A stretch of DNA of 64,000 bases from Desmodesmus armatus (lineage: Eukaryota; Chlorophyta; Chlorophyceae; Sphaeropleales; Scenedesmaceae). The position numbers were made by a program, and so were the translations under genes. The DNA is taken from the NCBI GenBank assembly GCA_007449985.2, contig VIIQ02000167.1, positions 123,046 to 187,045 of the forward strand. The letters are read 5' to 3'. Position 1 is the stretch's first letter, and every line of letters starts with the position of its first letter. This document shows, piece by piece, positions 56,656 through 64,000 of the stretch. A model generated the notes under the pieces. The model searched no databases and was not told where the DNA came from. It saw only the letters and a program-made list of their open reading frames with translations.

Positions 56656-59600
56656 TTGCGTGGGTTTTTGGGAAGATCCACTGGTGCATTTCAGAGCTGG
56701 CCCATTTCCAGGCTGGCTTCTTCAGCGGGCAGGCGTGGACAGCAGCCATTTCCAACGTCTGGATCGCTTTCGGAGCAGTTCCAATCGGTGGTTCGGCAAG
56801 CTGTTGGTCAAGTGCGTGCGTCGGAGGAAGCAGGTGGCGCTGACAACCAGGAGAATTTGGGCTCTGGACTGATCAGCTACTCTGGTGACCAGGATCAGCA
56901 CATTGGCGAGCAGCAGGAGGACAGCACTCTTGTTTTCACCAATCCACTCTTCGAGCAGGCCACCAGCAGCATGGCTGGCCTTGGCAGTCTGTCTTTTGGG
57001 GGCAAGCTGGACTCTGGAAGCAGCAGCAGCAACTCCATGATACCAAAGCTATGGTCTGGACAGCCTGGAGTGGATTCCTTCGGAGAATGGCAGCGTGCTG
57101 TCAGGTGGAACCAGGGCCAAAAGCGCAATGCAGCCATGGACAAGAAGCTGGACAAGCACTCTGGTGAAGAGATTGCCGAGATTGCCCAGTTGACTGTCAT
57201 ACGCTCCGATGGTGCCAAAGCAGTGGAGCAGGCTGGGCAGGTCTTGGAGAAACATGTCAGGGCTGCTGACCAGGGCTGGTATCCTCCACAGGAGCTGGAA
57301 GCAGCTGCTCTGGAGTTTGTGCGCAAGCGTCACCCCAACAGTGACTTGGCAGAGCAGACGCTGGCAGCATTGATCAAGGAGAGGTATGAGAAAGTACACA
57401 TTGCTGCGGTTGCCAAGGGCTGGGCACTTGAGGACAGTGTTGGGCTGGAGCAGGCGCTGACAGCAAACTCTTCGCCACTTGTGCAGCAGCAGGACTCAAC
57501 TGGCAACAGCAGCGGCGGTGGCGGCGGCGGCCTGCCTCCTGCAACAACAGATCCTATGCAAACTGCTATGCTGGGCTTCTTCAAAACGCTCAGTGACAGG
57601 CTGGTCAAGAGCACGCAGGACAATAAATACTTCATGACTGTGGGGATGAGGAAGTGGAGCCCTCACAGCTGTGTCATGGAGCTTTTCTGGTGTATGATGG
57701 ACGCAGCATACGGAGTGGCCAGCAGCAAGGAGCAGGCTGAGTTCTACCAGCTGCAGAGTGAGGGTTCCCAGGGCAGCAGGCAGGTGCAGGAGTTTGCGCA
57801 GCGCGTGGCAGTGCTGTATGAGAGTGTCAAGACACTGGGCATTGTGCCAGCAGGTGCAGACATTACCACCTTCTGCAAGGGTCTCAGCAATGCCAGCAGC
57901 AGGCAGTTTGCACGGCAGCGCAAGGAGGAGTACTATGCGTCCAACAGAACTCACATTGCGCTGGAATCACTAGCTGACCAAGTTCAGCAATTCGAGAAGA
58001 ACCTCCACCAGGATGGCGTGCTGGCGCAGCAGGCATTGATTATGGTGGGCAACAGCAGTGTGGGAGCTGGAAGCAGCAAGAACGCCCGGCGCGCAGGTGA
58101 GGAGAGTACACTGGTGCAGACGCTGCTGCGTTCTCGCCGGGAGAATGAGGCTACACAGCAGTACCTCAGCAAGATGGGTGCGCGTGAGAAGCTGCTCATC
58201 ACCAAGGGCTTTGACATGGCGGAGATCGACCCCAAGGACCCCTCTGCTGTCTGCCTGGACTGTCCTGCAACAAAGCGGCCACACCTGAACCAAGACTGCA
58301 AGGGCAGGCGCATGGCGGGGCTGGCTATGGCAGCAGCGCAGGAGGGCAGCACTGCCAACAAAAGCAGCAGCAGCATTGGCAGCAGCGCTGGAACCTTGGA
58401 CGTCAACACGCTGGCAATCATGGTGCAGCAGGCAGTGGCTATGGCAGCAGCAGGAGCAGGCGCAGCACCGGCAGGACTGGGGCAAGGGCTGCCAAGGGCT
58501 TACAACAAGCCAGAAAACAGCAGGGGTAACAGGGGCTATGGTGGCAGCAACGGCAGGCAGCAGCAGTACGCAGGGCCACCTGGCTTGGGTGTTGGGTCAG
58601 CAGTTATGGCGTGTGTCATCTGTGGCTTTGCCAAGGGCCACTCAGATGGTGTCTGCTATATGGACAAGCCAGAGCTGGCTCCAGAGAAGTGGGAGGGCCC
58701 CACGGAGCGTGCACCTGAGCAGGGGATGGTGCACTACATCTCCCGCTGCATGCAGCAGAAGCTGAAGCTCACGGCTGCTGGGCGTTGCAAGAAGCTGAAG
58801 CCACGGCTGGGGCGTTGCAAGGAGCTGCGGCGGATGATGCAGAGCAACAAGCTGCCGCCAGCTATGCAGCAGTTCATTGGACAGCACACACAGCAGCAGC
58901 GGTACATGAACATGGCTTATGGCGCAGCAGCAGAGCCGTATGGGGCTTATGCAGCTTACATGACAGGCATGGGGTCTGCTGGTTCCAGCTACTGGCCCAT
59001 GGGCGGCTCGGCAATGCAGCAGCCAATGGCAGGGCTGCCACCCTCTCACACACCGCTGGCTATCACTGGTGCAGTTGGCGACAGCACCGGTGAACAAGCA
59101 GCAATGATGGTGCTGCCGGATGCAGGCGGGTATGTGAGTGAGGAGCAGCAGCAGGAAACAATGCACTTTGGGCCCTCTTTCTGTTATGTGGGCTTAGCAG
59201 ACTGGCAGCAGGATCTGGCAGGTGGGCTCTTTGACTCAACGGGACATGAGTATGCACTGGTTGGGACACGTGCACAGGCAGGAGCTGGTGCAGTGCAGCA
59301 GGGCAGGGTTGTCAGGCAGCCTGTGCCCAAGGGCTTCCTACCACCCTCAGCTCTTCCTACAGACCTGAATGCCATGCGTTCCATGCCACGCATCACCAAT
59401 GCACTGGTTGCTGGCTTAGGAGAGCTGGACGGCACCAGCAGGGGGCTACTGCACACGCTGCTTGACATTCAGCGGTTTGTGGCGAGCAGGGTATCTGCTT
59501 TTGGAGACCTTCTGGGTGTGCAGGAGGCTGGTGGAGCACATGGTAGCAGCAGTGCACAGCAGGGAGGGCAGCAGGCTCTGCAGGAGGCAACAGCAGCAAA

Positions 59601-61428
59601 GGGTACTGCCAGCATGGTGTCCAGCAGCAGTTCTGGGCGCTGTGGCCCTGTTGCAGCAGCGGCGGCAAGCAGCCGCAGCCTCCTGGAGTCAGTCATGCTG
59701 CAGTATGGCTTCAAGCCAGTGGCAATCGATTACACCCTACGCCAGTCAATGCCTGTGACGCTGGACTTCCTGGTGGGCACGAACAAACAGGAAGGATTGA
59801 CACTAACAACCCCGGATGGGCGTGATGTGCTAGTAGATATGGCGTTCCAGGACTCAGGTGCCACACTGCTGCTGTTCACTGAGGTGGCTTGTGGCGAGTG
59901 GGGTACTTACATCTTCAGAACAAATCAGGTGCCGTCTGTCAAGGGCATTGATGGGCTGCCGTCCAAGAAGATTATCGGCAGGACAGGACCGCTGGTTCTC
60001 ACACTTGCCAAGGGACACCCACTGGCAGCAGTCCTGCCCGTTCCGTGTGCTTGGGTGCTGGAGGGAGACGCGGGTGGCATGTTTAAGGTGTGCTTGGACA
60101 AGAAGACACTGCTGCCGGTGTTTGGGTATGTGGATCCAGCCCTCAACATGCTATGCTTCCGTCCCAAGGCAGCACAGGGCAGGCTTGACATTATACACGG
60201 CATTCCCGTGCGTGGCTATGTCAAGAACGGCAACAGCAGCATCAGCAGTGGCAACATGGCGGCTGCCACCATCTGGGAGGAGGACAGCAGGGACACAGAG
60301 GAGCTTGAGGGCTCAGCAGCAGCAGTGCCGGGCATCAACTACAGGCCGTTTACTGCAGAGGAGAACACTCTAGCCAATGCAGAGCTCGAACGGCTGCTTC
60401 AGGCAGGAGTTATCACAGAACTGGATGCTGGGCCATTTGAAGTGAACGATCGCTGGTACTTGGACCACCTGGGCCTGAATGGTGGTGTGCCACAGCAGGT
60501 GCAAGAGGACTTGGACAGCAGCAGCTCCACTGGGTCAACCGCTATGCCTGAGCTGTGCACAGGCAGTGACAGCGACAGTCTCCCAGAGCTGGTGGATGCT
60601 TACAACCCAGTGACTGCTGACATCGAGTATTTCAGCCCTCATGGCAGTGCAGCAGATGCTTGGCTGCAACAACAAACTGGGGGTGAGCACAACAAGCGCA
60701 GGCGCCGGCGTGGGCGCGGCCGCAAGGGCAGGGGGCGGCAGCAGCAGCAGCAACAGCAGGAGCAGGAGCAGGAGCAGGCAGAAGCACAGCAGCCACTGGA
60801 GGAGCCAGCAGGCAAGCTATGGGGCTTTGACTGGTCCAAGGCTGCTGGTCAGCTGCTGCCGGGCATCAGCTGGATCACGACACACATGGTGCTGCTGCTG
60901 CTAGGCATGTTCCACTTCTTTGTGGACTTGCCGCTGAGGAAGTACCCCTCAAAGATCATGCGTGGATTGGTCAGCATGGCGGGAGCAGCAGTGCGCCCAG
61001 GCAACCCCATGCGCGCAAGGGAGTATAATGTGGCAGAACCTGTGCCCACTAACAACCTTGGCGACACACGGCGCGCACGCAAGCGTCGGCACAACAGAGG
61101 GCCCAGGCCAGGCCCTGGCTTGCAACCGACGGCAGAGCAGGACGCACCGCAAACAAAGGTCTCTGTGGTCGCCACAGTGCGTCACTCTGGCAAGGTCATC
61201 ACTGCGCGCACAGTGCTGATGTGCCTACTCTGTTTCTTCTCAGTGCTGTGCTCCACAGCAGCAATGCAGGTTACCAACAGCATTGGGGCAGCAGCCACTG
61301 GATCAGCACTGCAAGCTGGCTACTTTCCCCTGCCACATGGCGTCCCACCACACCTCAACATGCACTTGCTGCAGCAGGAGCTTGCCAACCTGCATTGCAG
61401 TAGGTTTCGCTGCTACAGCAGAGCATGA
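56656..61428 (+). CDS. Retroelement Gag-protease polyprotein
   Basis: Open frame of about 1590 codons after a stop at 56626-56628. No ATG occurs before 56971, so translation starts there or the upstream part is reached by splicing. The first 500 residues are helical and Gag-like. Two CCHC-like motifs follow: CLDCPATKRPHLNQDC (58252-58299, C-X2-C-X6-H-X4-C) and CVICGFAKGHSDGVC (58612-58656, C-X2-C-X5-H-X4-C), both with a longer spacing than the classical knuckle. A retropepsin-type motif DSGA stands at about 59851 in VDMAFQDSGATLL. After it come a Gln/Arg-rich basic patch (about 60695-60780) and two hydrophobic stretches (about 60877-60930 and 61210-61266). The frame ends 145 bases inside the next one. 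Confidence 0.8.
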   Translation: MRGFLGRSTGAFQSWPISRLASSAGRRGQQPFPTSGSLSEQFQSVVRQAVGQVRASEEAGGADNQENLGSGLISYSGDQDQHIGEQQEDSTLVFTNPLFEQATSSMAGLGSLSFGGKLDSGSSSSNSMIPKLWSGQPGVDSFGEWQRAVRWNQGQKRNAAMDKKLDKHSGEEIAEIAQLTVIRSDGAKAVEQAGQVLEKHVRAADQGWYPPQELEAAALEFVRKRHPNSDLAEQTLAALIKERYEKVHIAAVAKGWALEDSVGLEQALTANSSPLVQQQDSTGNSSGGGGGGLPPATTDPMQTAMLGFFKTLSDRLVKSTQDNKYFMTVGMRKWSPHSCVMELFWCMMDAAYGVASSKEQAEFYQLQSEGSQGSRQVQEFAQRVAVLYESVKTLGIVPAGADITTFCKGLSNASSRQFARQRKEEYYASNRTHIALESLADQVQQFEKNLHQDGVLAQQALIMVGNSSVGAGSSKNARRAGEESTLVQTLLRSRRENEATQQYLSKMGAREKLLITKGFDMAEIDPKDPSAVCLDCPATKRPHLNQDCKGRRMAGLAMAAAQEGSTANKSSSSIGSSAGTLDVNTLAIMVQQAVAMAAAGAGAAPAGLGQGLPRAYNKPENSRGNRGYGGSNGRQQQYAGPPGLGVGSAVMACVICGFAKGHSDGVCYMDKPELAPEKWEGPTERAPEQGMVHYISRCMQQKLKLTAAGRCKKLKPRLGRCKELRRMMQSNKLPPAMQQFIGQHTQQQRYMNMAYGAAAEPYGAYAAYMTGMGSAGSSYWPMGGSAMQQPMAGLPPSHTPLAITGAVGDSTGEQAAMMVLPDAGGYVSEEQQQETMHFGPSFCYVGLADWQQDLAGGLFDSTGHEYALVGTRAQAGAGAVQQGRVVRQPVPKGFLPPSALPTDLNAMRSMPRITNALVAGLGELDGTSRGLLHTLLDIQRFVASRVSAFGDLLGVQEAGGAHGSSSAQQGGQQALQEATAAKGTASMVSSSSSGRCGPVAAAAASSRSLLESVMLQYGFKPVAIDYTLRQSMPVTLDFLVGTNKQEGLTLTTPDGRDVLVDMAFQDSGATLLLFTEVACGEWGTYIFRTNQVPSVKGIDGLPSKKIIGRTGPLVLTLAKGHPLAAVLPVPCAWVLEGDAGGMFKVCLDKKTLLPVFGYVDPALNMLCFRPKAAQGRLDIIHGIPVRGYVKNGNSSISSGNMAAATIWEEDSRDTEELEGSAAAVPGINYRPFTAEENTLANAELERLLQAGVITELDAGPFEVNDRWYLDHLGLNGGVPQQVQEDLDSSSSTGSTAMPELCTGSDSDSLPELVDAYNPVTADIEYFSPHGSAADAWLQQQTGGEHNKRRRRRGRGRKGRGRQQQQQQQEQEQEQAEAQQPLEEPAGKLWGFDWSKAAGQLLPGISWITTHMVLLLLGMFHFFVDLPLRKYPSKIMRGLVSMAGAAVRPGNPMRAREYNVAEPVPTNNLGDTRRARKRRHNRGPRPGPGLQPTAEQDAPQTKVSVVATVRHSGKVITARTVLMCLLCFFSVLCSTAAMQVTNSIGAAATGSALQAGYFPLPHGVPPHLNMHLLQQELANLHCSRFRCYSRA

Positions 61429-63619
61429 TTCTGGCCAAGTGAAGTGGTACCAGGCCGACCCAGCAGCTCTGGACCAACTTGGGCCCGATGGCGCAACAGA
61501 AGATGTGCATGACGCCAGATGGACAGTGCACGATGAGGGCAAATGGATCTTGGGCAACCACCCAGATGCATCGCCTGCACAAATGGACCAGCTGGTGCAG
61601 ATGCTGTTGGAGGAGCGAGGGGCATTTGCTTACAGTCTGCAGGACTTGCCTGGCTACACAGGGGACGTAGCTGACTTCAAACTGATCGATCCCTCCAAAC
61701 GTATGTGGAGCGCACCCAGACGCTACACAGAAGAGGAGGTGAAGTTTGCCAAGGAGAAGGTGCAGGAGATGCTGGATGCGGGCATCGTAAAAGAAATTCC
61801 AACGACCTGTCCGCATGCTTCAGCTATCACGTTGCCTATGAAGCGAGCACCCGACGGTAGCTGGACCGACAAGCGGTTCTGCATCGACCTGCGCAACGTC
61901 AACGGCAACACAGTGGTGGACAGTTACGGCCTGCCACTACCGGAAGAACTGTTTAGGCGAATTAGGGGGCACAAATTCTTGGTCAAGGCGGACTTTAGAG
62001 CGGGCTTTTGGCAGCTCAACCTGAGCGAAGAGGCGCAGCAGCACGTGGCCTTCCACGCACCCGACAGTGGCAAGCGACTGACCTACACGCGGCTGTGTTT
62101 TGGTCACGTGAACGCCACGGCAATTTTCCAGCGGGTTATGGAGAAGGAGCTGGCAGCAGCTGGTTTGTCTCACTGTGCGGCGCCGTTCGTCGATGACGTT
62201 ATCATGTGGTGCGACACCTGGGAGGACATGGTGACCAACTTCAGAACACTTCTACAGCATCTCAAGACAGTGGGCTTGCGCCTGCACCCTGCCAAGACAA
62301 TCGTGGGTGCAGACTGCTTGCCTTACCTGGGTCACCTGGTATCAGCCAAGGAGTGCAAGCCGGAGCCAGCCAAGATTGCAGGCATCAAGGCACTGCAGCC
62401 ACCCACCAGCCTCAAGCGCCTGCAGGCCCACCTTGGCCTGTTAATTACTACAGGTGCTATGTGCCCAACTTTGCCATCATTGCCAGGCCGCTACAAGCTT
62501 ATGGAGAAGGGTGCGCAGTACATCTGGAGTGATGACTGTAACCAGGCGTATGAGGGGCTTCGAACGGCGCTGTGCAAGAAGGGTTTGGGGCTCAGGCAGC
62601 CTGTGGATGGGCGCAGTTTTCATCTGTATGTCGACTGGAGCAACACGGGCATTGCAGCTGTGCTGAATCAGGAGGCGGAGGATGGGACGGAGTACATGGT
62701 GGCCTGTGCCAGCAGGTCCCTCAATGCAGCTGAGCAGAACTATCCCGCCTGGAAAGGCGAGATGATGGCAGCAGTGTGGGGCGTCAAAATGTACAGGCCG
62801 TACTTGCACTCCAGGGAGTTCTATCTCCACAGCGACCACCGGGCGCTGTTATGGCTGCTGACACAGAAGACACCAGTGGGGCAGCAGATGCGTTGGATTC
62901 TGGCACTTCAGGAGTACCGCTTCTCACTGGTGCACAGGGCAGGCAAGTCAAACCCAGCTGATGTGCCTAGCAGGGAAGCCAGTAGCTGTGTGGCAGACAC
63001 CACTGGAGCCAGGTTGGACACGGAGCTGCATGACTGGGTGCCCACTGTGCTTCTGCCAGACTGCAAAACAACGGACCCACTGGTCTACACACATGACAGT
63101 CTGGCACTGGAGCTGGGCATTGGCAGCAAATCAACAGCAGCAGCTGGAGTGGCAGCAATGGCTTATGAGGAAACACCTGGTGACTGCCCAATCCTTCACA
63201 GCCCAGCAGCAGCGCTGGCGGCAGAACCAGCAGACAGCTACAGTCATGAACAGCTGGAGCACGAGGCGTTGTGTTGTCTACTGTGCAGCAACGAGTCTGC
63301 AGTGGACACATTCGCCCCAACCGCCGACTCATTGCTGGGGGGGGAGACAGCAGGACAACTTTTTGCTGACGATGGCTGCTGCGTGGACACACAACACCCA
63401 GCAGTAGCTTGGCGGCAGCATGACCTACAGCAGGCAGCATCGGCGTGGGTCACATTGGCAGGGCTACAACAGCCCCAACCGGACAGCTTCCAGCCAGGAG
63501 TGTACACAGGTGCATTGGACCCCTGGGGCGTAAGGGAGACACAAGGGCTGTGCACGGCTACTGTGGCAGACACGTTCTTCCCGGCAGCGCTGCAGCAGAG
63601 CAGGGCATCGTGCTTATGA
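61283..63619 (+). CDS. Retroelement reverse transcriptase and RNase H
   Basis: Open frame of 778 codons in the frame one step ahead of Gag-protease, overlapping it by 146 bases. Recognisable coding begins about 61405. Reverse transcriptase motifs in order: KRFCIDLRNVN, LVKADFRAGFWQL (catalytic Asp), FGHVNATAIFQRVM, FVDDVIMW (catalytic Asp pair, about 62185) and YLGHLVS. Ty3-type RNase H follows from about 62610: YVDWSNTG, YPAWKGEMMA and SDHRALLWL supply the acidic residues; NPADVPSR closes the domain. The remaining 200 residues up to TGA 63617-63619 have no family signature. Start is unclear; a +1 frameshift from the previous frame is the simplest reading. Confidence 0.88.
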   Translation: MGQQPLDQHCKLATFPCHMASHHTSTCTCCSRSLPTCIAVGFAATAEHDSGQVKWYQADPAALDQLGPDGATEDVHDARWTVHDEGKWILGNHPDASPAQMDQLVQMLLEERGAFAYSLQDLPGYTGDVADFKLIDPSKRMWSAPRRYTEEEVKFAKEKVQEMLDAGIVKEIPTTCPHASAITLPMKRAPDGSWTDKRFCIDLRNVNGNTVVDSYGLPLPEELFRRIRGHKFLVKADFRAGFWQLNLSEEAQQHVAFHAPDSGKRLTYTRLCFGHVNATAIFQRVMEKELAAAGLSHCAAPFVDDVIMWCDTWEDMVTNFRTLLQHLKTVGLRLHPAKTIVGADCLPYLGHLVSAKECKPEPAKIAGIKALQPPTSLKRLQAHLGLLITTGAMCPTLPSLPGRYKLMEKGAQYIWSDDCNQAYEGLRTALCKKGLGLRQPVDGRSFHLYVDWSNTGIAAVLNQEAEDGTEYMVACASRSLNAAEQNYPAWKGEMMAAVWGVKMYRPYLHSREFYLHSDHRALLWLLTQKTPVGQQMRWILALQEYRFSLVHRAGKSNPADVPSREASSCVADTTGARLDTELHDWVPTVLLPDCKTTDPLVYTHDSLALELGIGSKSTAAAGVAAMAYEETPGDCPILHSPAAALAAEPADSYSHEQLEHEALCCLLCSNESAVDTFAPTADSLLGGETAGQLFADDGCCVDTQHPAVAWRQHDLQQAASAWVTLAGLQQPQPDSFQPGVYTGALDPWGVRETQGLCTATVADTFFPAALQQSRASCL

Positions 63620-64000
63620 GCCGTTTGGTGGCATCTGCGCAGGGCTGGAGATGGTGCTCAGGAGTGGCATCACAGTCAAACAGTACCTGTACAGCGACAT
63701 CAACCCCATGGCACAGCGGGCGGCGTTACACAGGATCAGGGTGCTGCAAAGCATGTATCCCAAGCAGCTACCGGAGGATGCTTTGGCTGGCAGTTTCAGC
63801 ATTCTTCCCATGGATGTGAGGCACATCACCACACAGCAGCTCAGCAAGGCTGTCAGCGAGGCACCAGTCAAGCAATGGCTGGTAGTAGGAGGCTGGCCCT
63901 GTCAAGACTTCTCTGCAGCAGGCAAGTCACAGGGGCTTCGGGGTGATCGGGCTCAACTGCTGTTTGACCTGGTCAGGGTAGTGGGAGCGTTTGCAACAGC
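63534..64000 (+). CDS. C5 cytosine DNA methyltransferase domain, cut by window end
   Basis: This frame is open from a TAA at 63531-63533 to the window edge. From 63612 it reads YEPFGGICAGLEMVLRSG (motif I, cofactor binding), then YLYSDINPMAQ (motif II acidic position), DVRHIT (motif III region), and VVGGWPCQDFSAAGKSQGLR (motif IV, catalytic Cys codon 63900-63902) with GDRAQLLFDLVRVV behind it. These are the N-terminal motifs of DNA cytosine-5 methyltransferases; spacing is reminiscent of DNMT3/DRM, while PCQDFSAAGK recalls bacterial/phage enzymes. Motifs VI-X lie to the right. No ATG precedes motif I in frame, so it is probably expressed as a fusion through a +1 shift from the polymerase frame near 63605. 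Confidence 0.8.

Larger units (their letters stand above)
56629..64000 (+). mobile_element. Ty3-like retroelement with C5 DNA methyltransferase
   Basis: Order of parts: gag-like region with two zinc-knuckle-like motifs, aspartic protease, spacer with two hydrophobic segments, reverse transcriptase, RNase H, then a C5 cytosine methyltransferase domain running off the window. No integrase or tyrosine recombinase is visible; either could lie to the right. Codon use and CAG richness resemble the host, so the element is resident, and the long intact frames suggest a young copy. The three coding blocks are in three successive frames (each step +1). The protease argues against a DIRS element, although DIRS elements also place a methyltransferase, of the adenine type, after RNase H. 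Confidence 0.85.

Noticed and set aside
56629..64000. DIRS-type element because a methyltransferase follows RNase H
   Set aside because: A retropepsin-like DSGA motif is present and the methyltransferase has C5, not adenine, motifs; no tyrosine recombinase is seen in the window.

Overview
The window is nuclear DNA of a green alga, most likely a chlorophycean (Chlamydomonadales or Sphaeropleales; the exact taxon cannot be fixed from sequence alone). Reasons: intron-dense genes with GT-AG borders, TGTAA polyadenylation signals behind stop codons, many CAG/CTG tracts coding poly-Gln and poly-Ala, a single-exon F-box/LRR gene and a Ty3-like retroelement.

Layout on the + strand: the 3' part of an XRN1-type 5'-3' exoribonuclease (catalytic N-terminus left of the window; exons about 1513-16561); a complete SPAG1/RPAP3-type TPR co-chaperone (17602-31561); a TRM10-type tRNA m1G9 methyltransferase (32176-38080); a repeat-rich spacer; an F-box/LRR gene on the minus strand (41458-43062); a cytosolic cyclophilin whose third coding exon is followed by a 7.9-kb intron full of foldback repeats (44041-53437); the first exons of an MFS transporter (55534-55757); and from about 56.6 kb to the right edge a Ty3-like retroelement with gag, aspartic protease, reverse transcriptase and RNase H, followed by a C5 cytosine DNA methyltransferase domain cut by the window end. 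The genes do not form one pathway: RNA decay, dynein-arm/R2TP co-chaperoning, tRNA methylation, ubiquitin adaptor, proline isomerisation and transport are independent functions.

Two things stand out. First, nearly every exon of the three large genes is surrounded by diverged partial copies of itself, and these follow a rule: copies upstream keep the acceptor half of the exon and are joined through C-runs, copies downstream keep the donor half and end in a (GT)n/G-run. Second, the retroelement carries a cytosine methyltransferase domain just after its RNase H. Introns also hold many near-perfect hairpins.

Several conserved exons contain single-base indels in or near homopolymers, so consensus error is a real possibility and some exon joins cannot be resolved. 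Gene spans given as CDS cover exons plus introns; key exon borders are in the evidence text.
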